Source of the DNA: Fusarium oxysporum f. sp. lycopersici 4287 | Taxonomy: Eukaryota; Ascomycota; Sordariomycetes; Hypocreales; Nectriaceae | Length of the DNA: 64,000 nucleotides | Assembly (NCBI RefSeq): GCF_000149955.1 | Contig: NC_030989.1 | Location: 203,079 to 267,078 of the forward strand | Reading direction: 5' to 3' | Shown: positions 34,284 to 44,801 of the stretch, in pieces | How positions within the stretch are numbered: position 1 is the stretch's first letter | How the letters are laid out: the number at the start of each line of letters is the position of its first letter | The notes under the pieces: model-generated | Told to the model about the DNA's origin: nothing | Seen by the model: only the letters and a program-made list of their open reading frames with translations | Databases searched by the model: none | Position numbers and translations under genes: made by a program

Positions 34284-35911
34284 ATGGAGTCCAAAGAGCT
34301 CAAGACAGAGACCGTCACTCCCGTGTCTGACCAATCAGACAGCGGGAGCGATGACCATGGCAAGAAGCCTGTGCCCTTGAGCATGAAGATCTTATCTGTC
34401 GTTATCGTTAGTATGATTGGCTTTGGAGGGCATTGGAGTAGTGGAGTCACTGGTGCTTTGAAGAGTACCCTCAAAAAGGTAGGTCTACTGTCCCGAAGAG
34501 TGAGAACTTGGCTAACCTAGACCAGGAACTTCACATCACAAATACCCAGTATGCTGTTCTTGATACAAGTGAGAACTTTATCAAGACTGCTCTTATTCTC
34601 GTCAGTGGTATCCTCACAGATCGATATGGCGGAGCTAGTACGTATACGCTCATCCCTCCATATATATCTCGTCTAACATATTTAGGTACCATGCTCTGGG
34701 GCAACGCCGTCTTCTCCATCGGCGCCATCCTCGTCGCAGCAGCAACCCAAGTACGCTCCTACAAATTCATGATCGGTGGCATCGTAATCCAAGCCCTCGG
34801 CGACGTCGCAACCCAAGTCGCCCAATACAAGATCTTCTCCTCCTGGTTCCCTCCCTCCTCAGGCTTCGCATCAACACTCGCCTTTGAGCTCGGCATCGGC
34901 AAGATCGGTTCCTTCGTTGGAAAAGCCACCGCCAATGTCATCGCTGATAATCTCGGTAACTTTAGCTGGGCGTACTGGATGGCTGTGTTCATGAACCTCT
35001 TCACAAACGTTGCGACGTTGTTCTTTTGGTGGTTTACACGCTGGTGTGAGAAGAGATATGCGGGGACGAGAGATCCTGCGACGGGGGAGAAGTTGACGGA
35101 GAACAATAAAAGGTTTGAGATTGGAAAGATGCTTACCCTGCCCTGGTCATTTTGGCTGGTCTGCTTGTTCTCGCTCTTTCAAACGTCGACAGCGAATGTG
35201 TTTTCTACGAATAGTACTGAGCTAGCGGAGCAGCGGTTCAAGATCTCAGCTGTCAAGGCGGGTTGGTACTCCTCCATGTCTCAGTACCTCGGCTTCTTCT
35301 TTGTGCCCTTGGTCGGTATCTTTGTCGACATGCTTGGACAGCGTCTTACAATCATGCTTGTCTGTGGACTAGGCATGCTCTTGTCCATGTGTCTTGTGGC
35401 CTGGGGACCTACTGTGTCTGGTACCGCTGCCAGCTTTGGCATCTTTGCTGTTGCAAGTTCCTTCGGCCCTACAGTCATCATCGACAGCATCCGCACAAGC
35501 ATGTGGTATCAAGAAGTCTTTGGGTCAGGCTACGCCATTAAAATCGCCATCAACAACAGCATGACCATCATCGTCAGTCTCATCGCGGGCGTTCTTCAAG
35601 ATCGCGACGAGAACAACTACGACAACGTCACTATTCTCTACGTAACACTAGCAGCTGGCTCCGTCGTCGTCGCAGGTATCATGATTGCTTTAGGTTTCGC
35701 GACAGACTTCATCGGACAGTTGCAGTGGAGTCGCAAGAAGAGAGTTGAGAATGGTCACATTATCAACGCCAAGAAGCAAGAGTTTGAGAGCGAGGGCCAC
35801 GCAGAGAAGCATAAGAAGTTGGGTGTTATCAACTTTTCTGCCGTCATTGTGCTTATTCTTGGCGCGTGGGTGGCTTACTTCTGGGGCTTGGCTACCAAGA
35901 ATACTTATTAA
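34284..35911 (+). CDS. Major facilitator superfamily transporter
   Basis: Three exons (34284-34478, 34526-34637, 34686-35911; introns of 47 and 48 nt) give 510 aa with about 12 membrane helices. A hydrophilic leader of about 30 residues precedes helix 1 (ILSVVIVSMIGFGGHW). The helix 2-3 loop has the MFS-type G-x-L-x-D-R-Y-G (GILTDRYGGA), and a further MFS loop occurs as DMLGQR. The layout resembles the MFSD1-like branch rather than sugar or drug antiporters; substrate unknown. The C-terminal helix (SAVIVLILGAWVAYFWGL) is followed by a very short tail. Confidence 0.85.
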
Positions 35912-38323
35912 GAATGACGAAAAAGTCTGGGGAAGGGATCGTCTGAAAAGCTGGGGGATCGGCATGTCTTGGTATCTTAAGAGATTTAATGTTTGATGAA
36001 GGGTCTGACTTGATCATCTGTGGCTTGTGATGTAAACGTGTTTGACGATGGATTATCGTGTGATGTAATTGCATGCATGACACTTCCAAATTGGGGAATT
36101 GAAGAACCAACAGTAAAGAGACTGCCGCACTCAAGACTTTTTCGGGGAACTCAGTGCTTAAATACTTCAACCATAATCATCCCCTCATTCCTGTAACCCC
36201 AAGACTCGGACTTGTCTCCGTGTATAAGTGGGTCTCTCCGTCTCCCCGCCACTCAACCATGCATCACAACAAGGTTACCCTATTCCAGAACAACACAAAA
36301 TATCTTGGCCATTTGCAACTCTCCCCTGTAAAAATTCTTTCTTGGCACGCACTGTTAGTGCCGTGTTAGGAGCGGGATTTTCTGCAGGCCACGCGACCAC
36401 ACAAAACTGCGGGGATGCTATCGGCTCCCTAACAGCAGTTTTCAGAGAAGGAATTTTGGAGAGTTCGCCTTCTCTGACAACACCTTTGTCGGATCTAATG
36501 GCGGCACCTCAGAACCAGAACGCCTTAGATATCGGAGGACGATGCCCATGGCATCGGTAGCGACATCCTCCCGATCAACGACGCCGATTGCGATGGGTTT
36601 TTCTCCTTTGAAGGCAAGCCGCACCGTCGGCCTCTGATTCCTTCCCGAGGTTTTTCCCTGCCGCCGCGACAGTCGACTACGAGCTACAACTTGGTTACTG
36701 GAGATTGTGGACTGCGTCGGCAGATGTAGTGATGCGCGAGAGAATTCTGGTCGGTGGAAAAAGTTCGACAATAGATTGCCCCCGAACCCGCTGACGGGTG
36801 ACGGGCTTGAGAAATACAGCACCTTTTGTGCCATTGGTATGCTGGATGGTGAAGGAAGCGGGGTTTCCCTGTACCTAGCTAGCTCAGCACGTCTTTTGCT
36901 CCAGTAGGAGATCTGGCTTCGTTACAGCCACCCAGACGAAAAATATACAAACAAACAAAAACAAACAAACAAACAAACAAACAAATCTTGGCCATTTGCG
37001 GCTCCGATTTTTCCCTTCTCTTTTATGTAGCCAAGAGTAAAGCCAAGAATCATTCGACATGCCGTCTACGATAACCGCGAATCTCCCCATGCGAGCACAT
37101 TTTCTTTAACCAACGAGGAATGTCTTGTCATTGTTGTGCATCCACCGGCGGAGGTTTAAAGTTCCGCGCCCAAGACCACGGAGTCAGTTGCGGGGAGACG
37201 AGACCCTAGCTGACAAGCGGCTTGGAGAAATATGGGACAGTATAACATTTGATAGAGAATCCGCGTACAGGACTAGAGGATTTTTGTGATGTGACACGTC
37301 CCAATTGTCATTGTGACCAAATCCTCGGTTCTTATAATTTCACCGAGACTTCACCTTGGCATTCCTTCGCTTATTTCCACCCTCACCGAGATTTAAGCTA
37401 CATAGTAGCATCAAGTAATCAAAAATAGACTCAAATTCCCCTCAGATTCCCCGAGTCAAGTGGAGTTCTACCCCACGCGCTGTTACTCCAGCAAGGAACC
37501 TGATTCATGAGACTCCTCTCCAGGCTACAGCCAAGACCCCAATCCCACATCTTGCAAAAAGCTTCTCCTGGCATCCCGGGTTTTCCCCGTGGGCCGCCAA
37601 GAATAAAAGAGGCATTTCTGACCCCAATTGCGAGGCTGGTCATTGGAGGGTTGGCGGAGATGGAACGACTGACGGTGGAGTGAGGGGATTTCGCTTAGAG
37701 ACAAACCCCAGATGTCTTGGCTGGGTGAGAATCGGCAGTTGAAGTGGTCGCCGACCAAGACCTGGGGAAAGGAAGGAAAATCACTCGCCAAGAGGAGCTG
37801 AGAAACAAGTCACGCCATCATCAACTCAACATTTGGGGGAAGATTTTGGATGCGCTTGTTGTCTCTACAAGTTAGCGTGAGGAGTTGAGGCTGAAATAAA
37901 CGATTCTCCGTTGTCTGAAAGTGAGTATTCCCGTAGAGTGTTGAGCCTCCTTACGCGAGAATTACTCCAAATTTAACTATATCCGTCCCTGTCTTCCGAC
38001 GACGGTAACATCAAACTCACCCCACAGTATAACCGTCACCAACTTAGCTTTTCTCTTGGCTTTCTCTTGGCCGTGAGCGTTTACACAAGCCAAGACTCTT
38101 AGCACCTTCTGTTACAAGAAAATGATGTCCCCTGTCATCGCTTCTCCGCAGTCTTGACGCAGCACCCTGTTTTCTTTCTGTGGAGTTTAGATCAGGAAGT
38201 TTTGAGCTGGGTATAAAAACAGGGCGCTCTCATCAAATTTTCAGTGCTCGGTAGACAGACTTTTCTCTCTGTCCTCCTGTTCTTATCCTTCTATTGGCAT
38301 CTGTGTTGAGGTAGTCTTTCACC
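35912..38323. other. Intergenic, 2.4 kb, long promoter of the second MFS gene
   Basis: No supported gene. It contains a (CAAA)n tract at 36948-36985, and the word ATCTTGGCCATTTGC twice (about 36302 and 36985). A 130-codon minus-strand frame at 36442-36834 has Ser/Arg-rich, non-conserved-looking text and is not accepted. The 600 bp before the next ATG hold a TATAAA-like box (GTATAAAAACAGG near 38211). Confidence 0.5.
36948..36985 (+). repeat. (CAAA)n microsatellite
   Basis: A run of CAAA units, nine or so with one interruption (CAAAAACAAA). Simple-sequence repeat in an intergenic region. Confidence 0.9.
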
Positions 38324-39981
38324 ATGTCTGACGAGAAACCAACCGTTGGTGGTGATGACCACAAGGAGATTGGTTCAAACCTCAACGACACGCCCTCCAT
38401 CGTGCAGGAGAAGGCAACGGATGCGTTCGCAGACATCAACCATGTTGCTCGTCTGGGCATGCCAAACGCGGCGGAGCTGGAGAAGAAGATTGTGAGAAAG
38501 CTGGACATGTGGATGCTGCCTCAGCTTTGGATCTTGTACATGTTCAATTATTTGAACAGAACAAACATTGCGCAGGCGCGTTTGAACACGTTCAATGAGG
38601 ACCTTAATCTTGGGGAGGGAGATTATCAGGTATGTTTTATGAGAGTGGTGGCGGATGATGAATGATGCTAACCTGGATAGACTGCTGTTGCGGTCTTGAC
38701 TGTTGGATACATGCTTGCTCAGCTGCCGTCGAACATGTTGATCACTCGTGTTCGACCTTCCATCTTCCTGCCTGTTGCTGCATTCATCTGGTCCGCCATC
38801 TCAGCCTTGACTGTTCTTTGCACCAGCGCTGGTGGTCTCTGGGGCGTCCAGTTCGTCCTCGGTATTGTCGAGGCCCCTCTCTTCCCTGGTGTACGTCCCC
38901 TTCCCACCCAACACTTGGCCCTCTTCATGTACTGACAATATACAGGCCGTCTTCCTCATGTCCTGCTGGTACACCCGTCGAGAATTCGCCCTTCGCGTCG
39001 CCCTTCTATACTCCGGTCTGGTCCTCGCCCAAGCTTTTTCCGGCCTCATCGCCGCTGGTGTCTTTGCCGGTCTTGATGGCCCCATGGGTCTCGCTGGCTG
39101 GAAGTGGCTCTTCATCATTGAAGGTGCTGCCAGTGGTTTCTTTGCCATCACTGCCTTCTTTGTCCTGCCCAACTACCCTGACTCGCCTACCGGTGGTGCT
39201 ACACGATACATGACTGAGGATATGCGCAAGCTTGCTGCTGCGAGAATTCTCGATGATAGAGTCGAGTTCTCCGAGAAGTCTACTGTCATGCATGGACTTA
39301 AGCTTGCTGTTACCGATCTCAAGCTTTACATGTTCTTGTTCATGAACATCTTCATCACTTCGTCTTATGGCTTCAACAACTTCTTCCCCACCATCGTCAG
39401 AGGTCTTGGTATGTTCAATTCTCAATTAATCACTTGAGCCCATCTAACGATCAGCAGGCTTTGGTCATAACGTTACCTCGCTTCTCATGACTGCCCCTCC
39501 TTACGTCTTCGGTACCCTCTGCACTTTCTACGTGTCATGGGACTCTGATCGTAGAAAGGATCGAGGTCTTCACATCATCATCCCCCTCTCCTTCTCCGTC
39601 ATCGGTTTTATCGTGACCGTCGCTACCGGCAACGCGGCAGTCCGATACGCCATGACCTTCTTGTATGCCGCTGGTTGTTTCTCCGCCAACACTCTGCAGT
39701 ATACTTGGGCTGTTTCTACTCTTGGTCAGACCCCTGAGAAGCGTGCCGCTGGTGGTGCCATCGTCAACATCTTTGGTCATCTTGGCAACGTCATCTCTCC
39801 CTACTTTTTCCCCGATAGAGACCAACCTCGATACACCATGGCCATGATCTTGCAGATTGTCTTTGCCAGTCTTGGTATTACCCTTGCGTCTATCATAAAG
39901 TGGCACTTGACCAGGAAGAACAAGAAGATGAAGGCTGAAGCTGACCGTCTTGGTGTTGACTTTAACCCTTTCACTACTTGA
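38324..39981 (+). CDS. Allantoate permease-type MFS transporter (Dal5-like)
   Basis: Four exons (38324-38629, 38681-38890, 38946-39408, 39458-39981; introns of 51, 55 and 49 nt) give 500 aa. The family signature of anion:cation symporters is clear: RKLDMWMLPQLWILYMFNYLNR in helix 1, then TNIAQAR, GYMLAQLPSNMLITRVRPS, WGVQFVLGIVEAPLFPG, and SCWYTRREFALR between helices 4 and 5. Yeast Dal5 and relatives carry allantoate, ureidosuccinate, dipeptides or vitamins such as nicotinate. Substrate here cannot be told; it sits beside the oxidoreductase group but transcribed away from it. Confidence 0.9.
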
Positions 39982-40208
39982 TCGACGCATAGGGATAAAA
40001 GACAAGAGCGTCATCAGAGGATTAAATCGGAAGTCCTAGAGTGAATAAGAACCTGTCTAATACGTACATGATATATGAATAGAAAATACTATCACAGCCA
40101 TCAGAGGCTGCAAACTCAAGACCACTGCTTTTTGCCGATCTTTGGCTGAATCGCAAATACTGAGAGCCTCATGATCCTGATCGATATAGGTATAATAGGC
40201 TCCCTAAT

Positions 40209-42810
40209 TTATTTACGTGCACCTATCCGTCTATCGATTCTCATGAACACCTCCTCTCTCCATCCAAGAAACCCAATATGAGCTGCAGCTGGTCCAAGCA
40301 TCGGTTGTGCAACCAATACTGCTAAAAAAGCCGTCAAAGCTTCCTTGCTAGTGATGTAGCCTAAGCGTCGCAGATCAAAAGTCCGGTAGAAACTATTGGC
40401 AAGAACAGAAACGGCATTCATGAACATGTCGCGCTGTAAGAATACATGAATCCTGCCTGCTGGATCAGACGGAGACGCACCAGACACTAAGTATCTGATA
40501 CTGCCGAAAACACCCGAAAAGCTGAGGTTTGGACTTGATGCTGTGCGGTAAAGTGTATAGAAATGGACAAGTGCTGTAGCTGCAGTTCCCACCGCGTAAA
40601 CAGATCTCAGTAGCGAATGGGTTTCGGCCTTTCGCTTCCTGGGGCCGCAACTCTCTTTCGAGGTTTTCGGCCGAGTCTGAGTTGCCGCGTTTCTGGCCCG
40701 GTGTCTGCTTAGAATTGTCGAGAGACCGGAAGTCATGAATCCGACGTAAACAGGGAATGGCTGCCAAAGCGCAGTAAACCTCTGCCAAGCGGCCTTGTTC
40801 TTGAAGGGCCAGAGCATCAACGCAGTGGGTATGATATATCCGAGGGTGATGCTAGGCACAAACGATTCGACGACTTCCTTTTCAACCAAACGATCGCTAA
40901 TCGAGCTGATGAAACCCCCGAAGATATGCTCGCACACTGAAATCAAATGGTACAAAGGTGCAATACGTCCGACCGCCTTCACTTGGTAGATAGTGCTAAA
41001 AATCGACGAACTAAATCACACTTCGGTCAGCTCCTAAACGTAAATACTTGCCTTTGCTGCATGACTTACAAGGAAGTTATGAGACCTTTCGAACCGACGC
41101 GGTAACTCTCCAAGGTCCAGTCAAGGGTAGTCGACAACAACAGCGGCGTGAAAGAAACCCACTGCAGGTTCGCCGCCATGTTATTTGAAGCAAGAGGAAC
41201 TCCAAAAACAGCAACCAAGTTTTTCAAGATCTTATCCACGATTCTAAACCCTGTGTAATACTTCACTAGAGGCTCGCCGCCGAAAGTGGTAGGAATCTCC
41301 AATGGTCCAAGGATCTGAGTCGCGAGGCGGAATAGCGCTGCCTGACTTAATACCCCTAGACCTATGGGAAGCCAGCTCCAAGAAAGAGGACGACAAGGTA
41401 GCTCATCGTTGAATGGGATTGTGTGTTCTCGTTGAGGTACAGGAATTCCCTTGATCCGTGTTGCACCAATGATTTTGCGAGCGCCTAGTTGAAGTACAGT
41501 TTGTGTGTTTGTTAGACGAGCCAAGATTGGACCAATAGTTGCTAGGAAAGGTGTTGCCATAGCCTGCATTTGCTGCGCCTTGTGGGCATCGTTGACGAGC
41601 CACTGTACCCTCTCGAAACGTTCATCCTGTACGGCGGTGAAGGCAGCTTCGATCTGTGCATTGCTCCAGTCTGCGCACTCGTCTGACCTCAAGTGGTTCA
41701 CAAGAGATGCGGCAGTCTCAATGGCAGAATTACCGCCGTGACCAGTCAGAGGCTCAAACTAGGCGTGCTTGGTTAGCATAGGGAGCCAGATATTCGAAGA
41801 GACCTAGTACCTTGTGAGCCGCATCGCCGATGGTAATGATGCGTTTGTAATGCCACTTTTCGAATACGTATTCATGGAGTGGTGTCAGAGTAGAGCTAGT
41901 TCTTGCTGCATAAAGTTGACCAAAGGTAACCAGGGTTGTGATCTGATCGGAAGCATGTTGCAGAGCTAGCTTCTCCTCGTCGACCTTTGTATACCTCGGA
42001 ATATCATGGCCGTACAAAGTAACAGGCAATTTGACGAAGAGAAACCAGTAAAACTTTCCACCGGGTCCAACCAAAACTAGGTAGGAGAAGTTGCCGTTGT
42101 ATACATAGTGACTGCCCTTCGTAAGCTCCTCGATGGGACGTGAGATGCCGAAGATGCACTTGTAATAGCAAGGTACGCTTGACCACTCGTCAGCAGGAAA
42201 GTATCCGGGTGATGTCTCATTCGCGATGCGCCACATTTCTTTTCGAACAGTACTGTAGATCCCATCGGCCCCAACTAGGATGTCTCCTTCAAAAACCCTC
42301 CCCTTATCTGTCGTAACTTGGATGCCGTTATGTAGCTCCAGAACTGAAACTACTTTCTGCCCAGGGTATACTGAGGCTTTTGATTCGAGCTTATCGTAGA
42401 GAACCTGCATCAGCATTTGCCTGTCGATAAAGATAGTGGGATAGCCGTGTCTATTGAGTGTGAAGCATTAGAAATTTTGTTTCTCTGAGCCTTTCTTCTC
42501 CTTACCTCTCAATCAAATGATCTTGGACACTGCTATGATGCCTGATCACTGAACCATCGGCGTATCGTATGTAGGTATTATTTAGTGGGATGTCGACTAA
42601 TGACATAAGCTCATCGGCGCAACCAAATTGATCAAGGATCCGGAGTCCGCTTGACTGAAGACCAATACTTGCACCAACCTGAGGTGCGATTTTGTCATGA
42701 GATTCCAATAAGACGTAGCGTATGCCCGCCCTTTCTAGCATACTGGCGAGGGAAAGGCCGGATATACCTCCTCCCGCAATTATCACTGTCCGTTCGGATA
42801 TGTTCTTCAT
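40209..42810 (-). CDS. FAD monooxygenase fused to a polytopic membrane domain
   Basis: Four exons (42506-42810, 41811-42450, 41070-41758, 40209-40995; introns of 55, 52 and 74 nt) give 806 aa. Residues 1 to about 420 are a group A flavin monooxygenase: the FAD fold AGGGISGLSLASML at the N-terminus, the DG motif LVGADGIYSTVR, and GDAAHKFEPLTGHGGNSAIE near 310-325. The remaining 380 residues hold several hydrophobic helices (SWLPIGLGVLSQAALF, VSFTPLLLSTTLDW, SITLGYIIPTALMLWP, YVGFMTSGLSTIL). The FMO half resembles the PaxM/AusM-type epoxidases and hydroxylases of meroterpenoid pathways. The membrane half has no assigned activity; a cyclase role like Pyr4-type membrane proteins is only a guess. 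Confidence 0.82.
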
Positions 42811-43679
42811 ATCGTAGGTTAACAAACGGATGGAGACGAAATGACAAAGTAGACACAATATCGCTTTATGAGAAGCAAAACAGCAGCTCGTTCAAAACCT
42901 TTATACTATCTCCTACTGCTACCAGATCGTCATTATTGCTACCACGGAAGCTACTAAAAAGCCGAGGCCCGGTCGTCGGACTCTCGGGCTATCTTGGCAA
43001 ACGAATATCAAGCATAATTAAGGGTCTTGCATAGTCATTAAAACTGCTCCGTATCTAAACGACTGTAATGTCAGTGCGGTGCAGTGCAGATCATTTCTTC
43101 ATTGTAGCATTACTCATTTAGCCTCGGTAGATCCACAGGGTCTATATATTGTGACCATTCAGGGAGTAATACTAAGTTCCATCTGCCGAGCGACGCATAT
43201 GGAGATCCCCATAAGCCATGCAAGGACCGTGAATCGTTGTTCCCAGCCAATAGTCTTCTCAGGCCAGGCATGGACCTGAAACCTGACCATCATGGAGATT
43301 CCATAGATAAGAGGGGATTAAGTGGATATAGTTGTGCTTTTCTGTTACGTTCCTCTTGTTCAACGAAGTCTCAGCATAATGACCGCCCTAAAGGCAGATA
43401 GAGTTAGAGTAAAAATCTAAAACTTTACTTAGACTTGGTCGTAGTCTCTAATTTAAGGTTGTGTTATAAGTTTATTTTCCCCGAATGCTCCGACCCTTTA
43501 TCCTATATCTGAATAGATTCTCTTGCGACGATTTATTTCTTCATGTCAGTCGATGAGAATAACACCGGTGACGGGACTTATATAGCCGATTTTTAATTTT
43601 AATGCGAGCCAGGATTTGGCTCAATGATTATATATAAGATCAGGTCTGATAATAGATATATAGGAGAAACAAAGCTGCC
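42811..43679. other. Intergenic, 0.87 kb: FMO-fusion promoter
   Basis: Between two minus-strand genes. It holds the promoter of the FMO fusion and the 3' UTR of the MDR reductase. AT-rich around 43380-43680. No gene seen. Confidence 0.5.
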
Positions 43680-44801
43680 TCATTCTAACACAACTACGAT
43701 CTTCTTCCCAGACTTCTCGTTCCGAACCCTGTCAAGCCCATGCGAAATCGTATCCAACCCAGTTCCGACAACGCAGGCCTCGGAAGGCAGAGTATACTCC
43801 CCAAGGTCCAGTGCCTCGGTCAGGTACTTCGATATCTTCCCATCAGCATCCCAATCGATTATATCCGTGCCGAATACAAACTTGCTTCGGACTCCGCTGC
43901 TCAAGACCTTGAGTCTGTTTGTTGAAGATAGCCAGAGGTACTTTGCAACAAATGGAACCATAGAGAGCTTGCCTGTTGGTGGCGATGCTGGCATATCAAT
44001 CGTGACTTGGGCTACGTTCTTCGCAGCGTCAAGCGTCATCTTGATGATGTCGATACACTTTGCCAGAGAGCCTTGACCGATGGCTACAGCGCCTGCACAC
44101 CTTGTGTCCTTTAGACCCGCCACCACATCGTCTATGACTGACGAGCTGCGATAGTCGAATACTGCAGATGCGCCGAGACTGCGCACCGTATCCCAGTTCT
44201 TGGGTGACGCTGTGGCGATGACATCGTAGCCAGCTGCGACTGCAAGCTGTACGGCGTTCCTCCCAACACTGGTGCTCGCTCCCCAAACCAGCACTGTCTC
44301 GCCAGTATGCTTAAGGCGCGTCTTGATCTGCGGCATTTGAAGGCCTAGCTGATCTTTTTGGAACAAAGCGCACGCAGCAGTTACAGCAGTAAGAGGCAGC
44401 ACGGCCGCATCAACACTCTTCATACCGTCAGGAACTTTTACAGCCAAATGCTCTCTGATCACGACAAGTTCTTGAAAAGCGCCCTCATCAGGTCTTCTTC
44501 CGCGCTTATCCATACCAGCTGCCAGTCCAACGATCTTATCACCCTCCTTGAATCGATTAACTCCAGAACCGGTCTTGATGACTTGGCCAGCGACGTCGTA
44601 ACCAAGGACAAGGGGATATGTGAGCCACTCGAACATCATGTTGCCCATGGACTGTTTGACGGCGTCGACTGGGTTGATCGCGATGGCCTCTGTTTTGACG
44701 AGTAGTTCATTTGATCCAGGCTCTGGAACGGGAGCAGATTTGACCTCGATCAGGGGACTGTTGGGGCTGAGAAGGTAGGCAGCTTTGTTGGAGAGTTCCA
44801 T
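43680..44801 (-). CDS. MDR-family (zinc-independent) quinone/enoyl reductase
   Basis: Intronless, 373 aa. The GroES-like half carries NPVDAVKQSMG and the glycine turn GYDVAGQVIKTGSGV; the Rossmann half carries VLVWGASTSVGRNAVQLA, an A-S-x-S-V-G variant of the NADPH motif, then ASPKN and LGASAVFDY. The structural and catalytic zinc cysteines of alcohol dehydrogenases are absent. This branch includes trans-acting enoyl reductases of polyketide clusters (LovC, ToxD-like) as well as general quinone oxidoreductases; with no PKS nearby the role is open. C-terminus KIVVVLE. Confidence 0.9.
   Translation of the reverse strand: MELSNKAAYLLSPNSPLIEVKSAPVPEPGSNELLVKTEAIAINPVDAVKQSMGNMMFEWLTYPLVLGYDVAGQVIKTGSGVNRFKEGDKIVGLAAGMDKRGRRPDEGAFQELVVIREHLAVKVPDGMKSVDAAVLPLTAVTAACALFQKDQLGLQMPQIKTRLKHTGETVLVWGASTSVGRNAVQLAVAAGYDVIATASPKNWDTVRSLGASAVFDYRSSSVIDDVVAGLKDTRCAGAVAIGQGSLAKCIDIIKMTLDAAKNVAQVTIDMPASPPTGKLSMVPFVAKYLWLSSTNRLKVLSSGVRSKFVFGTDIIDWDADGKISKYLTEALDLGEYTLPSEACVVGTGLDTISHGLDRVRNEKSGKKIVVVLE

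Noticed and set aside
36442..36834. 130-codon minus-strand frame in the 2.4-kb intergenic region
   Set aside because: Opens without convincing start context, Ser/Arg-rich composition, no recognisable domain and no splice partners.
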